64,000 bases of DNA from assembly GCF_021190915.1 (NCBI RefSeq), contig NZ_JAIOAP010000003.1:372001-436000 (forward strand), written 5' to 3'. Position 1 is the first letter of the stretch. Each line of letters opens with the position of its first letter. The stretch comes from Cohnella silvisoli (GTDB lineage Bacteria; Bacillota; Bacilli; Paenibacillales; Paenibacillaceae). This document shows, piece by piece, positions 16,372-26,100 of this stretch. The notes under the pieces are model-generated. The model had not been told where the DNA came from. It saw only the letters and a list, made by a program, of their open reading frames with translations, and made no database searches. Made by a program: the position numbers and the translations under genes.

Positions 16372-17127
16372 CTATTCTTTAAGCCAATATTGGCTGCCAT
16401 CCGGCTTGCGGTCAAGAAATCCGTACTCAATCATATACCGTCTCAACGTTACGAAATCGTCGTATGCCGTTTGTAGAATTTGATTCACTTCCTTCTCCGT
16501 ATACAATTGTTCGTTGCGGAAGCGTTTGGCGATTTCACGCAATACAACGAGCTTATGCTTTTCCTTAAGAGTAAAGGTCGTAAGTAAACCGTCCGTTCCG
16601 TCCGGAAAATATTTCTTCAAAACTTTGTCGACCTCATCCTGCGTTACGTTGTACCGATCATCGACCATACGGGCTGTTTTGTGTACGTTTACGATAGTCG
16701 GCGCATGCTTGTCTTTATCCTTCAGCAACTCCATCAGTGCTAAGAATACTTTGGACTGACGTTCCTTTTCCTTCAAGACGAAGCGGTGATTCCGAATGGT
16801 CGAGGCGCTGCCGATACCCATTTCCTTCTGTATTTCGCTATCGCTCTTGCCCTGATGGAACAGATGAAGGAGGCTATTCTGATGCTCGGTAAGTCCGGTC
16901 AGCTTCTTATCGAGTCCGATCAAATAATCAAACACGGAATAGTGGGTTTTCTCGATATGCTTGCGCATGAATTTCTCAGCCTCGTAATAAACCCCGTCAT
17001 CGGGGTACACAATTCCGATTTCCGATTTTTTGCCGCACAGTAAACATATATAATGATCGGATTCCAGAATGTAGCCTTGTTTCAGTTCGTCTATTGAAGA
17101 ATTCCAGAAATATTCCGATACGTTCAA
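16372..17127 (-). CDS. DUF2087 protein with zinc-finger-like N-terminus and LuxR-type HTH
   Basis: 251-residue putative transcription factor. The N-terminal part has CLLCGKK with a later H...H pair (MRKHIEKTH), a likely zinc site. A LuxR-like helix-turn-helix follows (LTEHQNSLLHLFHQGKSDSE, then GSASTIRNHRF). The C-terminus is DUF2087 (LREIAKRFRNEQLYTEKEVN... FVTLRRYMIEYGFLDR). I place the start at the TTG of 17127, after AAGGA, because the longer open frame overlaps its own promoter. It precedes a GIY-YIG gene, a pairing seen in Paenibacillus and Bacillus; its job is not established. Confidence 0.8.
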   Translation of the reverse strand: MNVSEYFWNSSIDELKQGYILESDHYICLLCGKKSEIGIVYPDDGVYYEAEKFMRKHIEKTHYSVFDYLIGLDKKLTGLTEHQNSLLHLFHQGKSDSEIQKEMGIGSASTIRNHRFVLKEKERQSKVFLALMELLKDKDKHAPTIVNVHKTARMVDDRYNVTQDEVDKVLKKYFPDGTDGLLTTFTLKEKHKLVVLREIAKRFRNEQLYTEKEVNQILQTAYDDFVTLRRYMIEYGFLDRKPDGSQYWLKE

Positions 17128-17167
17128 TTCATAAACACATCCTTCAAACGTTTGTAATTTTATAGAC

Positions 17168-17196
17168 AATATATAATAATGTTTATTTATAGTCAA
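17168..17196 (-). promoter_or_regulatory. Promoter of the DUF2087/GIY-YIG operon
   Basis: TTGACT (17196-17191), 17-bp AT-rich spacer, TATATT (17173-17168) on the minus strand. Its presence is the reason for rejecting a start codon at 17196. Confidence 0.75.
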
Positions 17197-17215
17197 CCCG
17201 CATTACACCTATACA

Positions 17216-17244
17216 TAGACCTCGGAGCAATAGGGTTGTATAAT
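17216..17244 (+). promoter_or_regulatory. Promoter of hisC, divergent from the DUF2087 operon
   Basis: TAGACC (17216-17221), 17-bp spacer, TATAAT (17239-17244), 25 bases before the hisC start. Confidence 0.65.
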
Positions 17245-17269
17245 CGAGGAATGAGAGGTGAATGGTTCA

Positions 17270-18328
17270 TTGAGTAAATATTGGAGCGAATTAACGGCAT
17301 CCCTTGTTCCTTACGTACCAGGAGAGCAGCCTAAGGACAAGAGGTATATCAAACTGAATACGAACGAGAGCCCTTATCCACCTTCTCCGGCTGTCATTGC
17401 TGCCATTAAATCGGCGGCGAACGAGGACTTGCGGCTGTATCCGGATCCGACATGCGAGAAGTTAAGGCAAGCGCTGGCGAAATACTACGGATTAACTTCG
17501 GATCATATCTTTGTTGGGAATGGTTCGGATGAAATATTAGCGTTCGCTTTTCCCGCATTTTTCTCTCCCGAGAAACCGATCCTATTTCCAGATGTCACTT
17601 ACACGTTCTATCCCGTATATACGAAGTTATACGGCCTGACCTATGAGACCATACCGGTGGACGAACAATTCAATATTGAAGCAGAACAGTATCGCAGGCC
17701 GAACGGCGGCATTGTTATTCCGAATCCTAATGCTCCTACAACACGTTACTTGCCTGTGGATGATTTGCGAGTCATACTCGAGGCCAATCCGGATCATGTG
17801 GTCATCGTAGACGAGGCTTATGTTGATTTCGGCGGGGAATCGGCGGTAAGCTGCATTCCAGAATTTCCGAACATATTAGTCGTTCAGACGTTGTCCAAGT
17901 CCCGGTCATTGGCCGGATTGCGCGTAGGTATGGCAATGGGACACCCTGATTTAATTGAAGGATTAAATCGGATTAAAAATTCGTTTAACTCCTATACGTT
18001 GGACCGCTTGGCAATAGCCGGCGCTGTAGCAGCCATTGAAGACCAAGATTACTTCATGGAAACGACCCGCAAGATTATGGCAACAAGGGATCGAACGATC
18101 GAGATTTTGCAGCCGCTCGGATTTCAGATCGTTCCTTCCAAAGCTAACTTTATTTTCATCTCCCACCCTCGTCAGTCTGCGCAATCGTTATTTAGCGAGT
18201 TGAAAGTCAGAGGAATACTTGTACGTTACTTCAATCAACCGAGAATCGATCAATATTTGCGCGTAAGCATCGGTACGGATGAGGAAATGGATTATTTCGT
18301 ATCCGTATTGCGTGAGATATTGGGCTGA
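17270..18328 (+). CDS. hisC: Histidinol-phosphate aminotransferase
   Basis: PLP-dependent aminotransferase of histidine biosynthesis (imidazole-acetol phosphate to histidinol phosphate), 352 residues. Diagnostic segments: LNTNESPYPPSP at the N-terminus, DEAYVDFGG with the PLP-pyridine Asp, and TLSKSRSLAGLRVG with the Schiff-base Lys. No other his gene is nearby, so it is a stand-alone copy; such copies may also serve aromatic or other amino acids. I use the TTG at 17270 (AGAGGTG upstream, giving MSKYW); the GTG at 17258 is an alternative. Confidence 0.88.
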   Translation: MSKYWSELTASLVPYVPGEQPKDKRYIKLNTNESPYPPSPAVIAAIKSAANEDLRLYPDPTCEKLRQALAKYYGLTSDHIFVGNGSDEILAFAFPAFFSPEKPILFPDVTYTFYPVYTKLYGLTYETIPVDEQFNIEAEQYRRPNGGIVIPNPNAPTTRYLPVDDLRVILEANPDHVVIVDEAYVDFGGESAVSCIPEFPNILVVQTLSKSRSLAGLRVGMAMGHPDLIEGLNRIKNSFNSYTLDRLAIAGAVAAIEDQDYFMETTRKIMATRDRTIEILQPLGFQIVPSKANFIFISHPRQSAQSLFSELKVRGILVRYFNQPRIDQYLRVSIGTDEEMDYFVSVLREILG

Positions 18329-18354
18329 CAACTCAGACTAAGGAGCATGGACCT

Positions 18355-18885
18355 ATGACGACCGACTTGAGATTCCCTATTGGACGTTATAACTGCGAAG
18401 GTGAAATTTCCGCAGAGCAACGGCTTGACTGGATTTCCGATATCGCACATTTGCCTACGCAGCTTGCCGCCGCTTTAAACGGGCTTAGCCCGGAACAACT
18501 GGATACTCCTTATCGTCCGGAAGGATGGACCGTCCGGCAAGTTACCCATCATATCGCGGATAGCCATCTGAATAGTTTTATCCGGTTTAAGCTCGCACTA
18601 ACGGAAGATCATCCGGCGATTAAACCTTATTATGAAGATCGCTGGGCGCTTCTGGCAGATACGATTCAGGCTCCGGTGGAGCAATCTACGACATTGGTCG
18701 CGGCATTGCACGAACGTTGGACGTATCTGCTTCATTCGATGTCGGATGCGGATTTCGGCAGAACTTTTTTCCATCCGGAGTCGCTCAAGGTATTCCGCTT
18801 GGATTATGTTCTCGGAAATTATTCCTGGCATGGCCGCCATCATGTAGCTCACATTACTGCACTTAGAGAACGAATGGGCTGGTAA
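18355..18885 (+). CDS. yfiT: YfiT/BstA-type metal-dependent thiol S-transferase (DinB superfamily)
   Basis: 176-residue four-helix-bundle protein matching B. subtilis YfiT (putative bacillithiol S-transferase). It starts LRFPIGRYNCEGEIS, carries HHIADSH in helix 2 and HGRHHVAHI in the last helix; these His residues form the nickel/zinc triad. AAGGAG precedes the ATG. Such enzymes conjugate bacillithiol to electrophiles, which would fit the neighbouring drug-related genes. Substrate not known here. Confidence 0.82.
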   Translation: MTTDLRFPIGRYNCEGEISAEQRLDWISDIAHLPTQLAAALNGLSPEQLDTPYRPEGWTVRQVTHHIADSHLNSFIRFKLALTEDHPAIKPYYEDRWALLADTIQAPVEQSTTLVAALHERWTYLLHSMSDADFGRTFFHPESLKVFRLDYVLGNYSWHGRHHVAHITALRERMGW

Positions 18886-18914
18886 CGAATTATTTTGAAG
18901 GGGTGCTGCAATAA

Positions 18915-19127
18915 ATGGGAGCTTTTTTGGTCTGGATAGTCTCAACAGCTGTCGGAATATTCATTTTATATTTGGTTGTCAAAGCCGCGATCAATCATTC
19001 CGTTCTTTATGATATTTATAAGGAAACCAAACACCAGAACGATCTGAAAACCCGCGAAATCAAAGCGTTGAACCAGCATCTGGAAGACATCAAAAAGCTG
19101 CTTAAAGAACGAGAAAATCAGGAATAA
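18915..19127 (+). CDS. Small membrane protein with C-terminal coiled coil
   Basis: 70-residue protein: an N-terminal transmembrane helix (about residues 4-25, LVWIVSTAVGIFILYLVV) followed by a charged amphipathic segment (DLKTREIKALNQHLEDIKKL) likely to form a coiled coil. GGGGTG lies upstream. It precedes the ABC-F leader but has its own end before that promoter. No family assigned. Confidence 0.65.
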   Translation: MGAFLVWIVSTAVGIFILYLVVKAAINHSVLYDIYKETKHQNDLKTREIKALNQHLEDIKKLLKERENQE

Positions 19128-19139
19128 GCGGAAGCGTGT

Positions 19140-19168
19140 TTGACAATCGGTCCTTCTGAGGCTATACT
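19140..19168 (+). promoter_or_regulatory. Strong sigma-A promoter of the ABC-F resistance leader
   Basis: Consensus TTGACA (19140-19145), 17-bp spacer, TATACT (19163-19168). The predicted start near 19175 leaves a leader of roughly 180 nucleotides before the ABC-F gene. Confidence 0.85.
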
Positions 19169-19212
19169 GTGGCACAAGATCTTAATTTACTTTAAGGCAG
19201 GGATCACCAGAC

Positions 19213-19287
19213 ATGGATCACTATTCTACTTCCACGTTCGTCAATCATGAAATCCGGAGTAGGGATAGGTCTGTTCCATTCAGGTGA
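19213..19287 (+). CDS. Leader peptide of the ABC-F gene, 24 residues
   Basis: A 24-codon open frame beginning M-D-H-Y and ending V-P-F-R, preceded by AAGGCAGGGATC, which matches 9 of 12 bases of an extended Shine-Dalgarno. Its TGA (19285-19287) lies inside the stem of a hairpin at 19283-19303. Leader peptides of this kind upstream of resistance ABC-F genes sense drug-stalled ribosomes. That role is inferred here from position and architecture. Confidence 0.6.
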   Translation: MDHYSTSTFVNHEIRSRDRSVPFR

Positions 19288-19353
19288 GCTAGGTTGCTGC
19301 ACCCGAATTAACGACTCATAACCTCTTCGGATTAAATTCGAGGAGGTTTTTTT
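19283..19353 (+). promoter_or_regulatory. Attenuator: terminator hairpin that also sequesters the ABC-F ribosome binding site
   Basis: Hairpin 1: GGTGAGC (19283-19289) pairs with GCTGCACC (19296-19303, one bulged G), overlapping the leader stop codon. Hairpin 2: AACCTCTTCG (19320-19329) pairs with CGAGGAGGTT (19339-19348; one G-U pair), with a 9-base loop and a 7-T tract to 19353. The 3' arm contains GAGGAGG, the only ribosome binding site for the GTG at 19354. One structure can therefore block both transcription and translation. Loop bases AGGTT (19291-19295) can pair with AACCT (19320-19324), a possible antiterminator of only 5 bp. Confidence 0.75.
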
Positions 19354-20811
19354 GTGCCCATTATTCTTGTTAAAGATATTACATTCTCCTATGGAGACCG
19401 CGAGTTGCTTCGGTGGGACGGTAAGTTTGCGATAAATGATGGAGACCGGATCGGAATCGTCGGAGTCAACGGCAGCGGGAAATCCACGCTTATGCAGTTG
19501 CTTGCGGGAAAAAAGCAACCGGATCGCGGAACCGTAACGGTAAATAGCAACTTTTCGATTATTGAGCAGATAGCGGACGAGGTATCAACTCCTCTCACGG
19601 GAGTCAACAGAAGCTGGTGGTCTGTACCTGATGAAGATCGGGAAACATTCAGCGGCGGAGAGGAAACACGGATGAAGATTGCCGCGGCTCTAGAGGAGCA
19701 TGCACCGCTGTTGTTCGCGGATGAGCCGACAAGCCATTTGGATCTTACGGGCACAATTCAGCTTCGGAAATCGTTGCAGCATTATCCCGGCGCAGTTGTT
19801 CTTATCTCACACGACCGCGAGCTTTTGGATGCCGTGTGCAACAACATTCTTGAAGTAGAGGAAGGTAAAGTAACTGCCTTCACGGGTAACTATAGCGACT
19901 ATCAACAGCAGAAGGCGAATAACCTGCAGCGGGCGCAATTCGAATATGAACAATACCGAGAAGAGAAGAAACGACTGGAGCAAGCTGCCCGGCATAAAGT
20001 AGAGCAGGCTCATAAGCAGAAAGGAAAGCCTGCGAGGATGAGCAACAAGGAAGCGCGCCTAGGCATTGCGAAGGCGCAGAATGCGGAAGCGAAACGCATC
20101 CGTTCAGCGAATGCGGTTCTCTCCAGGTTGGAACATATGGATGTTAAAGAAAGGCCGATCCTACCCGATCCTGTTAATTTCGATGTGAACGCGCACGTAC
20201 CTATAGCCAGTAAAGAAATATTGCGTCTGGAATCCGTGCGAGTAACGAGGGAGCAGAGGGAACTATTCCCGCCGCTAACCTTCACCCTAAAGCCTGGAAT
20301 GAAAACAGCCGTTATAGGTCCGAATGGCTGCGGTAAGTCGACTTTGCTTCATACGATCAAGGAGGGAGCTGAGGGGATAACGACGGCTCCTCGCGCAAGT
20401 ATTGGTTTCTTCGATCAGAAGCTCGAGCATCTCGTAGCAACGGACACAGTCCTTCAAGCTGTAAGCAAGCATAGCCGATATTCAGATACCCAATTGCGAA
20501 ACCTTCTTGCGCGTCTCGGCTTTCGCAAAGATTCGGTATTTCGCCTCATTAGGCAGCTAAGCGGGGGAGAGAAGGTCAAAGCGGCGCTTGCCCAACTATT
20601 TTTCGGACAATATAATTTGCTGCTGCTTGACGAGCCGACGAATTATCTTGATGCGCTTACGCGCGAGCAACTGGAGACGGTGCTTGCCGCCTATCCGGGA
20701 ACATTGCTCTTTGCAACCCATGACATGCGTCTCGTCAAACGAGTGGCGAGCCATACGCTGACGTATGATAACGGGATTTTCCGATTCGCAGAAGCATTCC
20801 CGCCCTCTTAA
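19354..20811 (+). CDS. ABC-F ribosomal protection protein (antibiotic-resistance type)
   Basis: 485-residue soluble twin-ABC protein. Domain 1: Walker [10 protein letters not shown] (37-45), signature FSGGEETRM (99-107), Walker [11 protein letters not shown]. Domain 2: GPNGCGKST (322-330), [20 protein letters not shown]. The linker between the domains (about 180-262, rich in Lys, Arg and Gln) forms the arm that reaches the peptidyl-transferase centre. The short length and long basic arm resemble Vga/Msr/VmlR-type proteins that dislodge PTC-binding drugs. The GTG start has GGAGG 7 bases upstream, inside a terminator stem, so expression is attenuator-controlled. The drug class cannot be told from sequence. 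The end overlaps the convergent EAL gene by 4 bases. Confidence 0.87.
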   Translation: MPIILVKDITFSYGDRELLRWDGKFAINDGDRIGIVGVNGSGKSTLMQLLAGKKQPDRGTVTVNSNFSIIEQIADEVSTPLTGVNRSWWSVPDEDRETFSGGEETRMKIAAALEEHAPLLFADEPTSHLDLTGTIQLRKSLQHYPGAVVLISHDRELLDAVCNNILEVEEGKVTAFTGNYSDYQQQKANNLQRAQFEYEQYREEKKRLEQAARHKVEQAHKQKGKPARMSNKEARLGIAKAQNAEAKRIRSANAVLSRLEHMDVKERPILPDPVNFDVNAHVPIASKEILRLESVRVTREQRELFPPLTFTLKPGMKTAVIGPNGCGKSTLLHTIKEGAEGITTAPRASIGFFDQKLEHLVATDTVLQAVSKHSRYSDTQLRNLLARLGFRKDSVFRLIRQLSGGEKVKAALAQLFFGQYNLLLLDEPTNYLDALTREQLETVLAAYPGTLLFATHDMRLVKRVASHTLTYDNGIFRFAEAFPPS

Positions 20812-22244
20812 CCCGCGAGTATGAGGGTACGGAGCTGATCCTCCGGCAAGGGCTTGCTCAATAAGTTGCCTTGAACGTAGTCGCACTGGCATTTCTTCAA
20901 ATACACGAGTTGATCATAGGACTCAAGCCCTTCCGCAACGATGCTGTAGCGAAGCTGCTTGATGAATTGGATTATAGAGCCCGTTACTTCCTGTTCAAGG
21001 GAATGTCCGATGTCTTGAATGAAGCTCTTATCGATCTTGATCAAATGAAACGGCAGCCTGCGAAGATAACTCAAAGAGGAGTAACCCGTGCCGAAATCAT
21101 CTAAAGCCAATCGTAACCCTAGAGCTTGAAGTTTCCTTAATTGACGCTCGGCAAGGTCAAGTGAGCTCATCAAGGCGGTTTCCGTTAATTCCAGCTCCAA
21201 CCGTTGTGCAGCTAAACCCGATTGGGCTAATATTTGCGTTACTTGCTCTGGGAATTGTTCATCCATGAGCTGAACGGCAGAGATATTTACGGATATCGTG
21301 TGATCGGACGGATATTCAGCTACTCTCAGCATCGTTTCGCATGCTTGCCGCAGAACCCATTCCCCAATCGGTAAAATCAAACGCGTTTCTTCGGCAATCG
21401 GAATAAAATCGGAGGGAGGGATCGCCCCTAATTCCGGGTGGTCCCACCGCAGGAGCGCTTCAAATCCTCTTAACGCTCCGCTTTGCAGCTCGTATTGGGG
21501 TTGGTAGTGTAAGAATAATTGATTATTTTGCAGGGCGGTCCTTAAATTGACTTCGATTAAGGAACGATAGCGAATTTGTTCGTTTAACTTTTCATGATAA
21601 TGAACGGTTTGACTCATCCCTTGCACCTTAGCTTGCTGCAGGGCGGTAAATGCGCGCTGCAGGATTGGATCCAGCGTTAGCACTTCTCCTGTGAACCTCG
21701 TCATACCAATGCTTAACGTTACATGGCGAGCGCTATGGTCAATGAAATAGGGTTTCGATAAGATCGATTGCATTTCTTGCCAATACTCTGGCGTTAGCTC
21801 CGGGAGCTTTCCTGACGATGGATCGGCGATACAGATTAGAAATTGTTCTCCATCTAATCGACAGACAATGCCGGTGCTAGGCAGCCAGTGCTTTAATCGC
21901 TTGCTGATTTGCAATAGAAGCTCATTTCCGTAGGTGATGTTATTCAACTCGACGATCGACTTGAATCCATCAACATTTAATACAGTTAAATAAAAGGGTG
22001 TTCGTTCGTTTATTTTTTTGCGCAGTTTGATTTTGAAATGCCTGAAATGCGGCAGTCCCGTAATCTCATCGATTGCTAATTCGCGCCGCCTTGTCCATAC
22101 CATGTTCATGAAATAGTGAAACAACACTGCCGATAAAGGGAATATAAGGAATAGGATCAATGAATATTGATGCAAAACGACGGCCATATTCTGTATCAGG
22201 CTGATCTGTAATAAATCCCAACCGAGCAAAGTAATCACAATCAC
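20808..22244 (-). CDS. Membrane GGDEF-EAL protein, probable c-di-GMP phosphodiesterase
   Basis: 478 residues: two N-terminal transmembrane helices (about 1-22 and 28-48), a degenerate GGDEF domain (active-site motif DGEQF at 131-135) and an intact EAL domain ([35 protein letters not shown]). The GGDEF change argues against cyclase activity; such domains can bind GTP to control the EAL part. The likely product activity is c-di-GMP hydrolysis to pGpG. The start is uncertain; the GTG at 22244 is followed by other possible starts. Confidence 0.85.
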   Translation of the reverse strand: MIVITLLGWDLLQISLIQNMAVVLHQYSLILFLIFPLSAVLFHYFMNMVWTRRRELAIDEITGLPHFRHFKIKLRKKINERTPFYLTVLNVDGFKSIVELNNITYGNELLLQISKRLKHWLPSTGIVCRLDGEQFLICIADPSSGKLPELTPEYWQEMQSILSKPYFIDHSARHVTLSIGMTRFTGEVLTLDPILQRAFTALQQAKVQGMSQTVHYHEKLNEQIRYRSLIEVNLRTALQNNQLFLHYQPQYELQSGALRGFEALLRWDHPELGAIPPSDFIPIAEETRLILPIGEWVLRQACETMLRVAEYPSDHTISVNISAVQLMDEQFPEQVTQILAQSGLAAQRLELELTETALMSSLDLAERQLRKLQALGLRLALDDFGTGYSSLSYLRRLPFHLIKIDKSFIQDIGHSLEQEVTGSIIQFIKQLRYSIVAEGLESYDQLVYLKKCQCDYVQGNLLSKPLPEDQLRTLILAG

Positions 22245-22335
22245 CCCGTAATGAAATCGTTCTCTTTAGTATGAGGGGCAAACGTTTAGAAAGTTAACGG
22301 TAAAATGTTAGTGACTGCCAATGTACGTACTCATT

Positions 22336-22364
22336 GGAAAAGGCTCCCTATGAAAGGAGCCTTT
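22336..22364 (-). terminator. Terminator of the response-regulator transcript
   Basis: Perfect 9-bp stem AAAGGCTCC/GGAGCCTTT (22364-22356 with 22347-22339 on the minus strand), 8-base loop, followed by TTTTCC in the minus direction, 13 bases after the regulator stop. Confidence 0.78.
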
Positions 22365-22377
22365 AACGATTTATCTC

Positions 22378-23088
22378 TTATTTAATGAATTTGTAGCCAA
22401 CACCCCATACGGTCTTAATAAATTGGGGCTCCTTCGGATTCTTCTCCAGCTTGCGCCTGAGATTGGTCACATGAACGTCAATCGCTCGGTCGTTGATGAA
22501 AGAGTCGATACCGCGGACGGCGTTAATCAATTCTTCACGACTGAATACACGCCCGGGATGCTGAAAGAATAGCTTCATGATCTCGTATTCGGAGAATGTC
22601 GTTTCAATGTGGTCACCATCAAGCACGATCGTTCTACGCTCTAGATCAAGCGAAAGTCCTAACTGCGATTCTGGCATGCTCGCGGAATCTGCTTGGGTAT
22701 GCTGCACGGCCACCGGTTTCGGGGTCGTCACGCGGCGCAGCACGGCTTTCATACGAACCTTGAGTTCCTGCATGCTGAACGGCTTGACAAGAAAATCGTC
22801 CGCTCCGGCGCTGATCGCCTGAATGCGGTCGGCAACGGCTGTTTTCATGGAAATAACGATGATAGGAATGGCGGTTAGTTGTCGGAATTGCGAGCACAAC
22901 TCCGTTCCCGATGCATCCGGCAGCATCAAATCAAGTAAGAGGATATCCGGATTAAAGGTGCCGAGAGCGAACTTTCCTTCTCGCGCCGATTCAACGCGCT
23001 GTACGATAAACTGCTCTTCGGTGAGGTAGAGGGTGAGCATTTCTCCGATGATGGGATCATCTTCAATAACGAGTACTCTCGTCAACAA
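22378..23088 (-). CDS. OmpR/PhoB-family response regulator
   Basis: 236 residues: receiver domain with acidic pocket E9-D10-D11, phosphoacceptor D53 (LLLDLMLPD) and the Lys in FLVKPF, then a linker and a winged-helix DNA-binding domain (REELINAVRG...DVHVTNLRRKL). TTG start with AAAGGGTG upstream. It lies downstream of the large hybrid kinase and has its own promoter overlapping the kinase stop codon, so regulator levels may be set separately. Confidence 0.9.
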   Translation of the reverse strand: MLTRVLVIEDDPIIGEMLTLYLTEEQFIVQRVESAREGKFALGTFNPDILLLDLMLPDASGTELCSQFRQLTAIPIIVISMKTAVADRIQAISAGADDFLVKPFSMQELKVRMKAVLRRVTTPKPVAVQHTQADSASMPESQLGLSLDLERRTIVLDGDHIETTFSEYEIMKLFFQHPGRVFSREELINAVRGIDSFINDRAIDVHVTNLRRKLEKNPKEPQFIKTVWGVGYKFIK

Positions 23089-23154
23089 TTGTCACACCCT
23101 TTAGTCTATTGTTAGGATTGCTCATACTTTACTAACATTTTCCTATGTAAAACT

Positions 23155-23183
23155 ATTATATAATGTCGAATGAAGTTCGTCTA
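23155..23183 (-). promoter_or_regulatory. Promoter of the response-regulator gene
   Basis: On the minus strand TAGACG (23183-23178, containing the kinase stop codon), 17-bp spacer, TATAAT (23160-23155). Confidence 0.65.
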
Positions 23184-26100
23184 ACTCCTTTTTTGCAGAA
23201 GAAGGTTTTGTATTGTTTCGAAGGTTTGACGAAGCTCGACACCTAACTCCTCCAACATTTCCGTTAAGGAACCATGCTCATGAAGAATCCGCTCAGCCGT
23301 TGCCGCGGATTGTTGAATACCAACTGCGCCTAAATGACCGGCAGTTCCGCTCAAGGAATGTACAAGCCTGATCGCATTGTCTCTGTCACCGTCTTTCAAG
23401 AAGCGATGCAAACGGCTCTCCGTATCGGAATATTGCTGAAGAAATTTGTCAAGCAGCTTTAAATACAGACCGCTCTTGCCGTCCAATCGGAGCAAAGCCA
23501 ATGGAACGTTAAGACCCGGCGTATCCGGCCATGATTCCTCATCTTTCTCGGCGTTAACTGCAGGCGAACTCTGAGTGGATGGGAGCCAGCGCGATAGAGT
23601 GGAAAAGAGGAGGTCCGGTTGAATGGGTTTAGTAATAATATCATTCATACCGGCTGCCAAACATTTATAATGTTGCTCCTCCGTGACATCGGCCGTTAAT
23701 GCAATGATCGGCAATTCCTTCATATTAAATCGCTTACGGATAAGTCTAGTAACCTCGCAGCCATCCATATCGGGCATGTGCAAATCCATAAGGACTAAAT
23801 CCATGGTCGATTGCTCCAATACTAATAAAGCTTCTAAACCGTTTTCCACGGTCGCAACTTCGAAACCCTGCTGCTCCAATAACTGCTTGGCGACCAGTCG
23901 GTTAATGACCTGGTCATCCACGACTAGAATTCGCAGCTTGTTTAACAGGGGATCTTCACCCGGCGTTCGTGGATAAATCGCGTCATTCTCCTGTAATGAA
24001 CTATAGTGAACATGATTGCTGATCACCTGCAGAGCTTGAAGCACTTGTAGAGCAGAAGCAGGTTTGACAAGCACGGCAGCAGGCTTAAGGTTATCGGACA
24101 AGTGCTGCAGCGCATCGCGTCCGAGCAATGTCGTAGAGGAGATAACTTGGATACCTTGGGCATCAAGCTCCGTTTTCCACACTGCCCAGGTTTCCTCACC
24201 GTGCATGTCTCCCGCTTCCATATCTACAATAAACAGATCCCATTTTTGCTGTAACAATAACGGTTGGGCTTGCTTCCACTCGGACAAAGCAGCAACATCG
24301 CAACCCATGGAAATGAGCAGCTTACGCCAGTAATCGGCAACCTGCGGATGATCCTCTAAAACCAAGATGTTAAGATCAAGGTTCTTGTTAGTTCCCGTTA
24401 CAGTTTTATTGTCGTCAACCTGTAAAGTAAGCTCGAAGGTAAAAGTACTGCCGACCAGATAAGTGCTCTCGACACCTATATGACCGCCCATTCTTTCGAC
24501 CAAGGTATGAGAGATGACGAGTCCTAGACCGGTTCCGCCGTATTTACGGCTTGTTTTCTCATCTGCTTGGACAAAAGGCATGAATAATTGCGCACGCTGT
24601 TGTTCCGTCATGCCGATTCCGCTATCTTGAACGCAAAACTTCAAGCTCGCTTGCCCATTGGAAATGCTCGTTAGAGAAATACTCATTTCGATCAATCCAT
24701 AATTCGTAAATTTGATCGCATTACTGCCTAAATTAAGCAGCACCTGTTCCAAGCGGGTTGGGTCTCCGATGAGCCAAGCCGGTATAAGCGGATCTACGTT
24801 CAGAATAAAGTCGACCGGTTTAGGGCCGAGCAATACGGCAAAGATGCCGCTAAGTCGTTGCATCGATTCCTCAAGCCGGAAGGGGACTTGCTCTAACGCT
24901 AACTTGTCCGCTTCCAGCTTGGAGAAATCCAGAATGTCATTAAGTATTCGCAGCAAATTTTGCGAGGAATCGGATACTTGGCGTATATAATCCTCTTGGA
25001 TTTCCGTCAATTCCGATCTCTGCAGAAGATAGGATAAGCCTATAATCCCGTTAAGCGGCGTTCGGATCTCATGGCTCATCCGGGCAAGGAACGAACTCTT
25101 CGCTTCATTTGCTTCGTCCGCTTCGTCTTTAGCTCTTACTAACTGCCGCTGAATTTCCTTCTGGTCTGAAATGTCTCTCACGATCGTGGAGAAGAACGAA
25201 TCCTTGCCATCCTCGGTCACATGGGCAACAACGTTAATCGAAGCCATCTGCACGTCACCGTCGGCGCCGATGAATTCGATTTCGTTCTGCCAGAATCCAT
25301 GCTTCTGCGCTTCCGTTAATCCATCCGCAAATCTCACCGTAGTCGGAATTGGCATGTAATGGCTCAAGCGGTTGTTCTGTTCGTTCAGCGCGCCTATGCC
25401 AAGGAACGCGTGTCCTGCCCGGTTCAAATAGAAGATGCGGCCGCGCATATCGAAGGAAGCGATCATGTCGTGGGCGCTCTCAATAATTTCTAATAACCTT
25501 GTGTTCGTTTCGACCGCTTTCTTGATATCGCTAATATCTCTGGCGATGAGGACGTATCCCTTAATCGTTCCGTCCGGATGCCGCATGACGCTTGGATTCA
25601 AGGATACAAGCATGCGGGAGCCTTCGCGGTTAATCCAAGTCCATTCCCAGTCGGGCAAGAAACCTTGATGAGAGAGAACGAACAACACCGTCTCATCAGG
25701 GTTTATTTGCCGATTGAGTTTGACCGTGTAGAAATTGGCGCGTTCCTGCAGCTGCTCGCGATCGTGCCAGAGCAGAAGGGACTTCCTGCCGACGACTTCA
25801 TTTTCCCCGTAACCAAGCATTTCTTCCGCACGTTTGTTGTAGGAGGTAATAACGAACCTGGAGTCGGTTACGATCATAGCGTACTGATTATGCCGGATGA
25901 AGGCTTGAAACGGCTCGAACAAATCTTGTAAATTATCGATCATTCCGTTGATGGAGCTTGACAGCAACCCCATCTCGTCTTTGCTTTTAATGCGGAGCGG
26001 CTGCGTATAGAAGTTGCCTGCAGCTACTTTCTGGGTAACGGCAACGACTTGTTTAAGCCGGCCTAGGATGGATCTTTCGGCAAGGATATAGAGAATGGAG

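Noticed and set aside
19213..19353. T-box or other metabolite riboswitch upstream of the ABC-F gene
   Set aside because: No T-box consensus or known riboswitch core; a leader peptide with a terminator explains the region better.
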